Below, piece by piece: positions 1 to 9,608 of a stretch of DNA of 64,000 nt. The notes beneath the pieces are model-generated. The model was not told where the DNA came from and ran no database searches. It worked only from the letters and a program-made list of their open reading frames with translations. Source of the DNA: Pseudomonas quercus (lineage in GTDB: Bacteria; Pseudomonadota; Gammaproteobacteria; Pseudomonadales; Pseudomonadaceae). How positions within the stretch are numbered: position 1 is the first letter of the stretch; each line of letters starts with the position of its first letter. The stretch is from positions 310,001-374,000 of the forward strand of contig NZ_JAAVJI010000004.1 in the NCBI RefSeq assembly GCF_012033695.1, given 5' to 3'. A program made the position numbers and the translations under genes.

Positions 1-646
1 TGAGGATATCCACCATTTGCCGCACCTCGAACTCGCGGCCCAGCACGGGATCTATCCGGCCTTCGCGGGCGCTTTGGGTCAGGTTGACGGTGTACTGGTC
101 CAGGGCCGGGGTTTTACCGTTGCCCTTGGCCATGGGTGCTCCACCGGCGGCCTGGGCCTCGGGCCTGGCTAAGCGGGCTTCAGGGCTGGCTTCTAGCAAG
201 CTCGCCAGGTTGACCCGCAGGTCATCGGCATTGATCTTGTCCAGCTCCGGGGCAGAGGCCACCACCACGCGGCGCAGGGCGTCATCGTCCAGCAGGGCCT
301 GGATCAGGTGACCCGTGCGTACCTGGCTTTGGCCGAACTCGATGGAGGCCAGCAGCCAGGCCTGCTCGATCATGCGGGTGATATGGGGCGACAGGGCGGG
401 GGTGCGGGTGTTGCCGGTCTTGAAGGTGCCCAGCGCGGTCACCAACTGAGCCTGGAGCCGCTCCGGCACCACGTCGTAGTGGTGCAGAATCGCCGGCAGG
501 TCGTTGCCCTCGCCATCAAGCAACTGCAACAGCAGGTGCTCCACTTCCACATCGTAATGGCGCTCGGACAGGCACAAGGCCGCAGCGGCTTCTGTGGCGG
601 TGCGGCTGGTGTCGTTCAGCTTGGCGAACAGCGACTTCAGGTTCAC
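1..646 (-). CDS. tssH: T6SS ATPase TssH/ClpV, N-terminal part (runs off left edge)
   Basis: ClpV is the AAA+ ATPase that disassembles the contracted TssB/TssC sheath in the cytoplasm so that the T6SS can fire again. The visible part is about 215 residues: a Clp-N type double helical repeat with the features expected of ClpV (start VNLKSLFAKLNDTSRTA, then LSERHYDVEVEHLLLQLLDG) and the linker into the first AAA+ domain (DPVLGREFEVRQMVDIL). The start is a GTG that overlaps the tssG stop as GTGA, so the two are translationally coupled. The Walker motifs lie outside the window. Identification is strong from both the N-domain and its position at the end of a tssBCEFG run. Confidence 0.93.
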   Translation of the reverse strand, partial: MNLKSLFAKLNDTSRTATEAAAALCLSERHYDVEVEHLLLQLLDGEGNDLPAILHHYDVVPERLQAQLVTALGTFKTGNTRTPALSPHITRMIEQAWLLASIEFGQSQVRTGHLIQALLDDDALRRVVVASAPELDKINADDLRVNLASLLEASPEARLARPEAQAAGGAPMAKGNGKTPALDQYTVNLTQSAREGRIDPVLGREFEVRQMVDIL

Positions 647-1713
647 AGGGAAACCCCATCGAAAGGAATAGAGAAAAGGGCGCAACGGGAGGGCGCGACA
701 TCGCGGCCTGGGCGCTTGAGCCAGCCCAGCCAGCCCAAGGCCACACCCCCCTCGCGGCCGAGCTGGGCCAGGGGTACGGCCTCGCGCCTAAGGGTGGGGG
801 ACAGCTGCACGTCCAGTTCCGGGCCCGCGTAAAAACGCACCAGTTCCACCAGCTGGCGGTAGCCCGGTGTGTTGGGCTGGAAGCGGCGGTAGTCCGCCAG
901 CGCCAACGGCCCCAGTTCGATACGCACGCAGGATTGGTAATCCCACACGCGTTGGCCCACGACTGTGCTTTGCCCAAGGGCAGCGTTCCGGCGGCCCAGT
1001 TGTGTGCGCTGGCTCACGTCCAGCTTCAGCCAGCGCCCTGCGAAAGGTTTTACCTTGAACGGCAGCGAGAAATAGAAACTCAGCATTCGTTCCAGGTTGA
1101 GCGCGTTACGCGGCTTTTGCGCGAACAGCCCAGCGAAATAGGTGAACAGGGACGGGCGCAGGGAAGAGCCGTTCTGGGTGAACTGCCGCTGCTGGGCCTG
1201 TGGCCCGAAGCCCACCAGGTTGAGCAGGTAGCGGTCGAAGCGCGAGCTGCCATTGCGCTCGTACTCGATGTGAAACTTGTACTTCTGCCAGGCCTCGTAG
1301 AACAACGTGGTCATGCGATGGGAAAACACATCGAGAAACGCATGGGCCGCATCGTCGCGGTACTGGATGTGCCGTTCCAGCAGCAACTCTGTGTAGGGGC
1401 GCGGCAGTACGCCAGAGGGCCCCACCAGGCCCATGAACGTCACCTGCACGTCCGACAGGGGCAGCCCTGCCGCTGACACCCGGCCTTCGTGCTCGAACCG
1501 CAGGTCGCTCACTTCACTGGCCGGGAAATTGAGCGACAGCAGCGAGCGAAAGCGCAGCGGGTCTTCATGCGGCCGCGTGTGCAGGTCCATGCGGCCTGTT
1601 CTGCTGTAATGCAGCCGGAGCAGGCGCACCAATTGGAAAAATTCGAATCGGTACGGCTCAGCCCGGGCCTGGTCGATCAGACCAGGGGTTGATCGCCGGT
1701 TCGCGGGGGCCAT
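643..1713 (-). CDS. tssG: T6SS baseplate protein TssG
   Basis: 356 residues, the normal size for TssG (ImpH/VasB family), a baseplate wedge subunit that pairs with TssF. The N-terminus contains the family pattern EPYRFEFFQLVRLL followed by the segment around RFRSLLSLNFPASEV, and the protein lies directly between tssF and clpV as in other Pseudomonas T6SS loci. Its start lies inside the 3' end of tssF (37 bases shared) and its stop overlaps the GTG of clpV, so these genes are surely one operon. No frameshift or missing segment is visible. Confidence 0.95.
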   Translation of the reverse strand: MAPANRRSTPGLIDQARAEPYRFEFFQLVRLLRLHYSRTGRMDLHTRPHEDPLRFRSLLSLNFPASEVSDLRFEHEGRVSAAGLPLSDVQVTFMGLVGPSGVLPRPYTELLLERHIQYRDDAAHAFLDVFSHRMTTLFYEAWQKYKFHIEYERNGSSRFDRYLLNLVGFGPQAQQRQFTQNGSSLRPSLFTYFAGLFAQKPRNALNLERMLSFYFSLPFKVKPFAGRWLKLDVSQRTQLGRRNAALGQSTVVGQRVWDYQSCVRIELGPLALADYRRFQPNTPGYRQLVELVRFYAGPELDVQLSPTLRREAVPLAQLGREGGVALGWLGWLKRPGRDVAPSRCALFSIPFDGVSL

Positions 1714-3509
1714 TGGACCACTCTCTTTTCACGTTGCAAGGTGCGAAGGGTTAACTGGGTAAAGCTGTTCAGGCTGCAGTACTGGCCGAAGAAATGGTCC
1801 AGCACCTTGCCGAACAGGAACACGCCGCTGCCGATGTACTGGGTTTCGTCGAAGGTGAGCGTGATGCCGGTGCCGCGTACGAAATTGGGCCGAGGGTGGC
1901 CAATACGCGCCACCACCGGCTCGCTGCCAACCGACGTAATGCCGTTGATCTGTTTGCGAATGGCCGAGGTGTGGCGATAGTTGTAGAGCGACAGCAGCTC
2001 CAGCAGCACCTCACGGCCTTGACTCACCAAGGACATATGGTTCAGGGACAGGTGTGAAATCAGCCGCCAGATCACCCCGTTGCCCAACGGTACCCGCACC
2101 GACGCCGTCGGTTTGCGCAGGCAGCGGATGTGGGTGACCACGGAGTTGCCCGGCAGTATGAAATCACCGTGCTCCCCACCCATGGGCAGCATCAGCGGCA
2201 GGTCCCGGTTACTGCAGGTGAGCCCGATGCTCAGGGTGTCGTCGCCGCCTTCGATCAGCTCCAGGTCCCGGTCCACCACTCGAATGAACATGTTCGACCC
2301 ATTGATGTGCTGGGCCTGCACCGGCCGCCGGCGGCCGATCCAGAAGCTTTGGCCCTGGCCATGTTCGGCACGGGGTTCGAAGAACGGAGGGCACGTGGCA
2401 ACCTGGTCCACCCCGCGAATTTTTCGCACCCGCCGCACCTGGTCGATGGACACCACTTCGGCCGCGCTTTGCAGGCGCACGTCGGGAATGACCGCGTACT
2501 CATGCTTGGCATGGCTGAGCTTGATGGGCTCGGCCTGCTGGCGAAACAGGTTGATGACGGGCGTGCAGTTGAGCTTGAAGTTGCCCCGGCCCAGGGTTTG
2601 GGTAAGCCGTGCCAGGCGGTCGTTGAGGTCGTAGTCGGAGAAGTACACATTCACCACTACGGTCTCCAGCGCTTTGCCGGCCAGCGGGCGTTTGAGGCCG
2701 GCCAGGTCAAAGAACATGAATTTGTCCGGGAAGGTGAAGTACTCGTGCAGCAGGCGATACCCCAGGAACGAACGCTCGGCGTAGTCCACCAGGCCTTCTT
2801 CCAGGCCATAGCCCACAGCGCTCAGGGCGTGGGCGGGCAACTGCACTTCCCGCGTACGGCCTTCGTCTTCGAAACTGAGTGTCACCTTGGCCACGTTGTT
2901 GAACAGCAGCTCGTACAGCTGCAGCATCAAGGTGCTTTCCCCGTCCAGGAAAAACCGCAGGCTGTCCAGGTCCATCTGGCCAAACAGTGCATTGGTGCCA
3001 GCGCTTAGGGTCAGCCGGAGGTGCGCCACCAGGTCCGCGCTGTGCCCATTGAACGCCGAGCGCTCCATTTCCACGAACGTGGCCTGTTCCACGGCCACAG
3101 GCCATAGCTCCACCGGGTAGCAGGTGCGGAACTTGCACACCACCCCGTCCAGGGCGTTGGCATGCAGTTCGGAATGCCGGGGGACGCGGTAGGCTTCTGT
3201 GACCTTTTCCTGGCTGCCCAGGCTCAGCTCCACGATGGACATGGAGGGGGTAGGGCGCAGGTAGTGGGGGTACATCGTTTCCAGAAACGCTTCGACGATT
3301 TCCGGGAATTCATCGTCCAGCTTTTTATGCACGCGGGCGGCCAGAAACGAAAACGCTTCGATCAACCGCTCGGTGTGCGGGTCTTCGCAGTGGTCACCCT
3401 CGATCAGCAACCGCGAGGCGATTTTCGGGTACTGGCTCGCGAACTCCTGGCCGAGAAAGCGCAGGTGCGACAGTTCCTTTTCGTAGTAGGGCAGCAGGTC
3501 GTCAAGCAT
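1677..3509 (-). CDS. tssF: T6SS baseplate protein TssF
   Basis: 610 residues, typical for TssF (ImpG/VasA). The N-terminus MLDDLLPYYEKELSHLR followed by EFASQYPKIASRLL is the classic family signature. TssF forms the baseplate wedge with TssG, TssE and TssK at the inner membrane. The start codon shares its last base with the tssE stop region, so translation is probably coupled. The gene is intact across its whole length. Confidence 0.96.
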   Translation of the reverse strand: MLDDLLPYYEKELSHLRFLGQEFASQYPKIASRLLIEGDHCEDPHTERLIEAFSFLAARVHKKLDDEFPEIVEAFLETMYPHYLRPTPSMSIVELSLGSQEKVTEAYRVPRHSELHANALDGVVCKFRTCYPVELWPVAVEQATFVEMERSAFNGHSADLVAHLRLTLSAGTNALFGQMDLDSLRFFLDGESTLMLQLYELLFNNVAKVTLSFEDEGRTREVQLPAHALSAVGYGLEEGLVDYAERSFLGYRLLHEYFTFPDKFMFFDLAGLKRPLAGKALETVVVNVYFSDYDLNDRLARLTQTLGRGNFKLNCTPVINLFRQQAEPIKLSHAKHEYAVIPDVRLQSAAEVVSIDQVRRVRKIRGVDQVATCPPFFEPRAEHGQGQSFWIGRRRPVQAQHINGSNMFIRVVDRDLELIEGGDDTLSIGLTCSNRDLPLMLPMGGEHGDFILPGNSVVTHIRCLRKPTASVRVPLGNGVIWRLISHLSLNHMSLVSQGREVLLELLSLYNYRHTSAIRKQINGITSVGSEPVVARIGHPRPNFVRGTGITLTFDETQYIGSGVFLFGKVLDHFFGQYCSLNSFTQLTLRTLQREKRVVQWPPRTGDQPLV

Positions 3510-3991
3510 CAGTTGAGGTTCTGTACGGTGTATTCCTGGGTATTCACTTGCAGCACGGCATCGAAGGACACCTGCCGGGCGATATCCCGCAGGTGCAACA
3601 CGGCGTCGATGCGGAAGGTGAGCATGCGTTGGCCGGTTTGTTGTGGCAGTACCTGAACTTTCACGCTGCGAAAGCGCCGGTCCCCTTCGGAAATCGCCTT
3701 TTCCAGCTGGCGCTGGATCAATAGCCGGTCCTCGGGTGCCAACACGCTCTTGCTGGTGAAATCCGGCATGCCGTAATCGAGCAGGGTGCCGTTAAGCCCC
3801 GGAAAGGGGCCCAGTTCTTCAGCCACCAGCGAGCGGCGCGTATTGACCAGAATTTCCAGGTCCCGAACGATGCTAGCCTTGTAATCGGCCAGCGAACACA
3901 GCTGCTGCGACGATGCCTCGCTGGCCTGATGGGGACGATCGTCCAACAACCGGTCCAGCAAGGAGGGCAGTAGTCTGTGCTGGCTGGTCAT
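3509..3991 (-). CDS. tssE: T6SS baseplate protein TssE (gp25-like)
   Basis: 160 residues, a gp25-like baseplate protein that nucleates sheath polymerisation. The family hallmark is present: a helical N-terminus with LLDRLLDD, then a stretch around DLEILVNTRRSL and GLNGTLLDYGMPDF, and the phage-lysozyme-like baseplate fold ending in RIDAVLHLR. The position between tssC and tssF is canonical. Only 25 bases separate it from the tssC stop. Confidence 0.94.
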   Translation of the reverse strand: MTSQHRLLPSLLDRLLDDRPHQASEASSQQLCSLADYKASIVRDLEILVNTRRSLVAEELGPFPGLNGTLLDYGMPDFTSKSVLAPEDRLLIQRQLEKAISEGDRRFRSVKVQVLPQQTGQRMLTFRIDAVLHLRDIARQVSFDAVLQVNTQEYTVQNLN

Positions 3992-4016
3992 GGTGCCTCC
4001 TTGGCAATACGTACCA

Positions 4017-5519
4017 TCAACCGCGGGTAGACTGCGGCAACTCGGCTACCAGGCGAAGGGACGCCGTCAACTCGTCCAGCTGGTAGTGAGGGCGCAGGTA
4101 GGTCACAGCCTTGTACACGCCAGGCTTGCCGGGCACTTCGAACACTTCGGCACGGGCTTCGCGCAGCGGAAACTTGGCCTTGGCTTCCTGGCTGGCGGTG
4201 TCGTCCAGCAGCACGTAGCTGGAGAGCCACTTGTTCAGGAACATTTCCACGTCTTTGCGTGAGGCAAAGCTGCCCACCTTGTCACGCATGATGGCTTTCA
4301 TGTAGTGCGCAATGCGGGACGTGGCGAAGATGTACTGCAGCTGCGCCGACAGCTTGGCGTTGGCGTTGGCGATGTCCGTGTTGTATTGCTTCTGCTTCTG
4401 GGCAGACTGGGTGCCGAAGAAGGCGGCGTAGTCTGTGCCCTTGCAGTGCACCAGGGGGATGAAGCCCAGGTCCGACAGTTCTTTCTCGCGGCGGTCGGTA
4501 ATGGCGATTTCGGTCGGGCACTTGAGCGCCACTTCGCCGTCATCGGTCTTGAAGGTGTGGGTCGGCAGGCCCTCCACCAGGCCACCGCCTTCAACGCCAC
4601 GGATGGCCACGCACCAGCCATAACGGGAGAAGGCATCGGTCACGCGGGTGCCCAGTGCGTAGGCGGCGTTCATCCACAGGTACTTGTTGTGGTCACGGCC
4701 ATCCACGCTTTCAACGAAGTTGAATTCCTCCACCGGGGTGGTATCCGGCCCGTAGGGCAGGCGGCCTAGCACATGGGGGAGGGTAAGGCCTACATAGCGG
4801 GAGTCGTCCGAGTTGCGGAAGGACTTCCACTTGGCGTATTCAACGGTGTCGAAAATCTTCGCCAGGTCGCGGGGGCCGGACATTTCGGTAAACGAGTCCC
4901 ACCCGAACAGCTCGGAGGAGGCCGACGAAATGAACGGGGCATGGGCCGCAGCGGCCACATGGGAGATTTCTTCGAGCAGGTACATGTCTTCCGGGCTGCG
5001 GTTGAACTCGTAGTCGCCCACCAGCATGCCGAAGGGCGCACCACCAAAGGTGCCGTACTCTTCCTCGTAGATCTTCTTGAACAGGGCGCTCTGGTCGAAT
5101 TCCGACGAGGCCTTCAGGTCCCGCACCAGGTCTTTCTTGGACGCATTGAGCAGGTGGATTTTCAGCGTGGTGCTGGTTTCGGTCTGGTCTACCTGGTATT
5201 TCAGGCCGCGCCAGGACGCTTCCAGCTGCTGGAACTCACGGGCGTGCATGATCTCGTTCATCTGCGCCGACAGCATCGAATCGATCTCGGCGATGCGTGC
5301 GTCCAGTACCGCGATCAAGTCCTTGCTGGGCGTCATTTCGCCTTCCAGCACCTGGCCCACCAGCTCACCGATCAGGTCACGGGTGCGGGTGCGCTCGGTG
5401 TCGGAGCGGGCTACGCGGCTTTCGGAAATGATGCTGTCGAGCAGCGAGGCCTGGGGCGCGAAGTTCTCCACTTCCACCAGGTCATTGCCTTGCTGGGCCA
5501 CGGTCTGTTTCTCGTTCAT
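4017..5519 (-). CDS. tssC: T6SS contractile sheath large subunit TssC
   Basis: 500 residues, full length for TssC (VipB/ImpC/EvpB family), the large subunit that forms the contractile sheath with TssB. Recognisable segments are the early EREL-like helix, the motif around ASWRGLKYQVDQTE, the YEEEYGTFGGAPFGMLVGDYEF block and the C-terminal LRPHYQLDELTASLRLVAELP. The ATG lies 14 bases after the tssB stop. No hcp gene follows, unlike in some Pseudomonas loci, where hcp sits beside tssC. Confidence 0.97.
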   Translation of the reverse strand: MNEKQTVAQQGNDLVEVENFAPQASLLDSIISESRVARSDTERTRTRDLIGELVGQVLEGEMTPSKDLIAVLDARIAEIDSMLSAQMNEIMHAREFQQLEASWRGLKYQVDQTETSTTLKIHLLNASKKDLVRDLKASSEFDQSALFKKIYEEEYGTFGGAPFGMLVGDYEFNRSPEDMYLLEEISHVAAAAHAPFISSASSELFGWDSFTEMSGPRDLAKIFDTVEYAKWKSFRNSDDSRYVGLTLPHVLGRLPYGPDTTPVEEFNFVESVDGRDHNKYLWMNAAYALGTRVTDAFSRYGWCVAIRGVEGGGLVEGLPTHTFKTDDGEVALKCPTEIAITDRREKELSDLGFIPLVHCKGTDYAAFFGTQSAQKQKQYNTDIANANAKLSAQLQYIFATSRIAHYMKAIMRDKVGSFASRKDVEMFLNKWLSSYVLLDDTASQEAKAKFPLREARAEVFEVPGKPGVYKAVTYLRPHYQLDELTASLRLVAELPQSTRG

Positions 5520-5533
5520 GGTCGTGCTCCGGC

Positions 5534-6067
5534 TCAGTCGTTGGCGTCAGTGGCAGGCACGGCGGCTTCGCGGCCGAACTCCTTGCCAAGGGTTTTCAGC
5601 TTTTCAGTGTTCTGCAGCACGTCCATCAGCAACTCTTCGAGCTTGTCGTTACCGCCCATCTTGTTGCGCAGGTCTGCCAGCTTGTTGCGCACTTCCAGCA
5701 GCTTGCGCAGGGGCTCTACCTGGCGCACCACGTTCTGGGGCTCGAAGTCTTCCAGGGTGTTGAAGTTAAGCTCCACGCCCAGTTGCGTCCCGTCCCGTGC
5801 CAGGGTGTTGTCCACCCGGTAGGCCAGACGCGGCTTGAGGCCCTTGAGCACGCCGTTGAAGTTGTCACGATCGATGAACACGAACTTGCGGTCCTTGAGC
5901 TTGGGCAGCGGCTCCAGGGGCGTACCGGAAAAGTCGCCCAGCACGCCTACCACAAACGGCAGCTCTTTCTTTTCCTGAGCATCGCCGATGTCCACGTCAT
6001 ACGTGATGTGCACCCGGGGTGCACGAACGCGGTCGAGTTTGTGCTGGGTACTTTCCTTCTTCGCCAC
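5534..6067 (-). CDS. tssB: T6SS contractile sheath small subunit TssB
   Basis: TssB (VipA/ImpB) forms the inner part of the contractile sheath with TssC. The protein starts VAKKESTQHKLDRVRAPRVH and contains the signature VHITYDVDIGDAQEKKELPFVVGVLGDFSG, split here as VHITYDVDIGDAQEKKELPF plus VVGVLGDFSG. The start chosen is GTG because a clear GGAG lies six bases before it; the frame could also open seven codons earlier at a TTG. The length of 177 residues suits the family. Confidence 0.95.
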   Translation of the reverse strand: MAKKESTQHKLDRVRAPRVHITYDVDIGDAQEKKELPFVVGVLGDFSGTPLEPLPKLKDRKFVFIDRDNFNGVLKGLKPRLAYRVDNTLARDGTQLGVELNFNTLEDFEPQNVVRQVEPLRKLLEVRNKLADLRNKMGGNDKLEELLMDVLQNTEKLKTLGKEFGREAAVPATDAND

Positions 6068-6134
6068 GGTGTTCTCCTGTGCGAGCAACTCGCTTCAAGT
6101 CGTTTGCGCGCCGGCCAGTGTCAAGCCCGGCGCC

Positions 6135-6884
6135 CTACAAGGGGTCAAGGGCGGCTAACAGGCGCTCACGCATGTCATCGCCCATGGTCATGATGCTGTC
6201 CCGGCCTACCAGTTCTTCGAAGCTGGCGTTGCCGGCAATTTGAGTGCTGCTGCGGATGACCGAGTCATCCGGTAACGCGGACTGTACCGGTGCGCTGATC
6301 ACGCAGAAGGGCAGGTCGCCGAACCCTTTGAGCTTCTCGAAGCTCACCGGGAAGCGCAGGCCTTCGAACAAGCGGCCAAGCCCTGGCAGTTTGCTTACGC
6401 AGTAGAACAGCACCAGGTAATGCACCACGAAACGGTACAGCTCAGCGCTACTGCGGTTTGGGTCCTTGATCAACTTGCGAAAATGCTCCAGGTCGAACGA
6501 ATTGAACCCGATCACCCAGCGCGTGGGGCTGATGATGCGGACGGCTTGGCCGCCGTCTGCCAGGGGCTTGTCATATTCGAGCGCAAACAATTCCGGGCTG
6601 GTACTGATCAGGTTCAGCGGCACTTCCATCTCATTCACCAATTGAAACGGGGCCGCCGCACCAATGCGGTCGTACAGGGCTTTGAGCTCCTTGAAGTGGT
6701 ATTGCGTTTCCCGGCCACTACTGCGCTGTGCGCCCTGCAGGTATTCACCAAACAGGCTCTGAGGGCGTATCAGCAAGGCCAAGGTGGCCAAGTAATCCGA
6801 TGCCAAGGCCTTCAACACGTCCGAAACGGCCCGGGTCTGGCTTCGCAGCGTGATCAGTGCCTCTACGTCAAACGTCTGAATCAT
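6135..6884 (-). CDS. conserved protein of unknown function leading the tss operon
   Basis: 249 residues, on the same strand as and 67 bases before tssB, with nothing else between, so almost certainly co-transcribed with the sheath genes. I do not recognise the family with certainty. It begins MIQTFDVEALITLRSQTRAV and has a helical N-terminal third, a middle segment with FNSFDLEHFRKLIKDP, and a hydrophobic stretch FVVHYLVLFYCV that is too short and interrupted to be a convincing membrane helix. It is not a TssA, TssK, TssL or TssM by length or motifs. Position suggests a T6SS accessory or assembly protein. Confidence 0.6.
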   Translation of the reverse strand: MIQTFDVEALITLRSQTRAVSDVLKALASDYLATLALLIRPQSLFGEYLQGAQRSSGRETQYHFKELKALYDRIGAAAPFQLVNEMEVPLNLISTSPELFALEYDKPLADGGQAVRIISPTRWVIGFNSFDLEHFRKLIKDPNRSSAELYRFVVHYLVLFYCVSKLPGLGRLFEGLRFPVSFEKLKGFGDLPFCVISAPVQSALPDDSVIRSSTQIAGNASFEELVGRDSIMTMGDDMRERLLAALDPL

Positions 6885-7753
6885 CGGTACATCGTCCTTG
6901 AGCCCTTCTTCACACGCCCCTTCGGGGAAATGCGGGGTTGTAATGGCTTGGCCGGAGCAGGGGTTTGAAAGTGCTGCCGTTAGTTAACTGGCTAGGCGCC
7001 TTAAAACACTGCGTGCGCAGTTACAGGCCGCTAATCGTTAGTGGCCTGCGGTACTCGGAATGCCATTGGTTTCTACTATTTGGCAATCCACTTATTACAA
7101 TTTTTCCTTGATTATGATTCTCATCGCAACAGTGGCACTGTGATATCAATCGCTTTTGGAGCCATCTCCGATTGGCTCCAAAGCGCCGTGGCACGGGCCT
7201 CTAAGCACCCTATTGGATCCCCAGAAAAAAGCTAAAAAAATGTTTAGAAAAGTGAACTGGTTCACGCAATTGAATGGTTTTTAACCCTTTTCTAGCCGCT
7301 CTGCGCATGTTTTCAGCGCCTTGAGGGGGAAGCTCAATGGCGTCGTGTATTCAATTGTAAAAAAATCTTGCGCAGCGGGAGGTTCGCAGTGGCGGGTCGG
7401 AAACGGGGTTTATCAGGCGTGACCTTGGCAGGCCCTTGGCTAACCCGAATTTCACCGAACGTGCCCAGCCTATGGCAGGTGCGCATAGTACCGGCCGGGC
7501 CGCCGCGAAATAATTCCGTGGGTTGACAGAGCGGCGCGCGAGGGTGTCTCCTTTCACGCCACGAAGCCTGTCGTCAATGGTGAAACAGTTCCCAAGCTGT
7601 CGCCCATCAACTTATTGAACAGGCTGTTTTACACTTTTTTCAGTGCCATCGCGCCTTCGCGTACAGAGGCGTTTAAATAGGCGCTTAGTTGTGTGGCCAG
7701 TGATTACCGGGCATGGCAGGAGCCTGCCGGGCCTGCCCAAGGAGATATGCCCG
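6885..7753. other. intergenic region between divergent T6SS operons
   Basis: 869 bases between the start of the tss operon (minus strand) and vgrG (plus strand). I see no convincing gene. It must hold the promoters of both operons, but I could not find a good sigma-54 or hrp-type motif. Two stem-loops stand out: one around 7025-7045 with a GGCC(G)CTAA arm, and a stronger one at 7155-7182. The last 15 bases contain the AAGGAG ribosome site of vgrG. Confidence 0.5.
7155..7182. other. perfect 10-bp inverted repeat (stem-loop)
   Basis: TTTGGAGCCA at the left arm and TGGCTCCAAA at the right arm are exact reverse complements around an 8-base loop, and the match continues outward as CGC/GCG with one unpaired T. 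There is no T-tract, so a terminator is not well supported. It could be an operator, an RNA stem in the vgrG leader or part of a small RNA. Confidence 0.4.
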
Positions 7754-9586
7754 ATGATGGACCTTACTGCATTGTTTACCCCGCAAAACAGGCGCCTGTT
7801 CAAACTAACCCTGGCACTGTCCGGTGGCCAGGAGTTGCTGCTTGAATCTTTTGCAGGGCAGGAAGGGCTTTCCAGGGATTTCAACTTCCAGCTTGAACTT
7901 ATTTCTACGGACGCCGGGGTAAAACTCAAATCCGCCATTGGCCAGCCCGCCACGGTGGAAATCGAACTGGCCACCGGTGGCAGCCGTTATATCAATGGCC
8001 ACGTGTTTGGGTTCGGCGCCAACGGCAGCGACGAGGGGATTTCCCGCTACACGGCTTACCTTGGGTCCTGGCTGGGCTTCCTTGAGCAGCGGTTCGATTC
8101 GCATATCTATCAGGATCAGACTGTCGAGCAGGTCATCACCCAGGTATTCGGCCAGTACGAAGGCCTTGCCAAGTACGAGTTTCGGGTAAACCGCGCCCTA
8201 AAACCCCACAGCTACATCACCCAGTACCGGGAAAGCGACAGCCATTTCGTGCGCCGCCTGCTGGAGCAGGAGGGGCTGTTCTACTACTTCGAACACACAG
8301 CAGACAGCCACACGCTGGTGATCATGGACGACTCCAGTGTGCTCACGCCCTTGCCCGAGCAGCCGCAGATACGCTTTCACCGCGCGGCTGTTACCGAAAC
8401 CGCCGACTCGATCACGCGCTGGACGTCTGCACGGGAGTTTCAGGCGGGCAAGGTGTCGGTGCAAACCTTCGACTACCGCCAGCCCAATTACCGAATTCCC
8501 GTGAGCATGAACAGCCTCAACCAGCAAGGCGAGGCGCCTGCCCTGGAGCTGTACGACTACATGGGCCAATACACCCATGGCACCCCGGCAGACGGCGAGC
8601 AACTGGTGCGCAACCGCATCGAAGCGCTGGAACTCAAAGGCAAGACCTTTGCCGGCCAGAGCAACTGCCGCGCCCTGCGGCCGGGGTATACGTTCGAACT
8701 CACGCAGCACTACGAACACGACCTTGGCGCCGCCGAAGACCGCCAGTTCCTGGTGATGGGCCTTGAGCACCGGGGCAGCAACAACTACACCTCCGGCCAG
8801 CAGGCGTACTACACCAACACCTTCACGTGCGTACGCAAAAAGATCCTGTTCCGCCCCCAGATGGACCTGCCCAAGCCCGGCATTCCCGGCCCTCAGACCG
8901 CCATCATCGTTGGCCCACCGGGGGAGGAGATCTACACCGACCAGATGGGCCGGGTGAAAGTGCAGTTCCACTGGGACCGCTACGGCCAGTTCAACGACCA
9001 CAGCTCGTGCTGGGTACGCGTGGCCCAATCCGCTGCCAGCGGCGGCTTCGGCAGCATCCAGATCCCCCGCGTAGGGGATGAAGTGGTGGTGGTGTTCCTG
9101 GACGGCAACCCGGATAGGCCGTTGGTGATGGGGAGTTTGTATAACGGCCATAACACGCCGCCGTGGTCCTTACCGGCCAACAAAACGCAAAGCGGCTTCC
9201 TTACGCGCTCAACCAAAGGTAAACACGCCAACGCCAACTTCCTCAGGTTTGAGGACAAGGCCGGGGCTGAGCAGATCATTGTCCATGCAGAGCGCAATAT
9301 GGACACGGAGATTGAAGCAAGCGAAAGCCACACCGTTGGGGGAAACCGCACCATAAAGGTTGAAGGCAAACACGAAGAAACGATCAAACTGGAAACCAGT
9401 ATTGCCGTTGAAGAGGGCAGCTACTTCGTGACTGTGGATCGGGGTGAGGTACAGATCAAATCCGCCACTTCCATCACCCTTGAAGTGGGGGCGAGCAAAT
9501 TGAAGATGAACGCTGACGGCACCATCACCTTGTCCGGCATAGTGGTCGACGTGGAAGGCCAGACCATTATCAACCTGAACAAATAG
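7754..9586 (+). CDS. vgrG: T6SS spike protein VgrG
   Basis: VgrG trimers form the puncturing spike on the Hcp tube and carry PAAR-tipped effectors. From the chosen ATG (the AAGGAG site lies nine bases upstream) the protein is 610 residues, the usual length of a VgrG without a C-terminal effector domain. It has the gp27-like N-terminus (SGGQELLLESFAGQEGLS), the central VGPPGEEIYTDQMGRVKVQF motif (gp5 OB fold, with GRVKVQFHWDR) and the C-terminal beta-helix. An in-frame opening about 110 bases upstream exists but has no ribosome site. It is the first gene of a four-gene effector operon. Confidence 0.95.
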   Translation: MMDLTALFTPQNRRLFKLTLALSGGQELLLESFAGQEGLSRDFNFQLELISTDAGVKLKSAIGQPATVEIELATGGSRYINGHVFGFGANGSDEGISRYTAYLGSWLGFLEQRFDSHIYQDQTVEQVITQVFGQYEGLAKYEFRVNRALKPHSYITQYRESDSHFVRRLLEQEGLFYYFEHTADSHTLVIMDDSSVLTPLPEQPQIRFHRAAVTETADSITRWTSAREFQAGKVSVQTFDYRQPNYRIPVSMNSLNQQGEAPALELYDYMGQYTHGTPADGEQLVRNRIEALELKGKTFAGQSNCRALRPGYTFELTQHYEHDLGAAEDRQFLVMGLEHRGSNNYTSGQQAYYTNTFTCVRKKILFRPQMDLPKPGIPGPQTAIIVGPPGEEIYTDQMGRVKVQFHWDRYGQFNDHSSCWVRVAQSAASGGFGSIQIPRVGDEVVVVFLDGNPDRPLVMGSLYNGHNTPPWSLPANKTQSGFLTRSTKGKHANANFLRFEDKAGAEQIIVHAERNMDTEIEASESHTVGGNRTIKVEGKHEETIKLETSIAVEEGSYFVTVDRGEVQIKSATSITLEVGASKLKMNADGTITLSGIVVDVEGQTIINLNK

Positions 9587-9608
9587 CAGACGGAGAAGGA
9601 ATTACCCG

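Noticed and set aside
7188..7205. TGGCACG as part of a sigma-54 promoter before vgrG
   Set aside because: The -12 element (TTGCA-like) is missing at the required spacing.
8198..9151. 317-codon minus-strand frame inside vgrG
   Set aside because: Antisense shadow of a well-supported vgrG gene in high-GC DNA.
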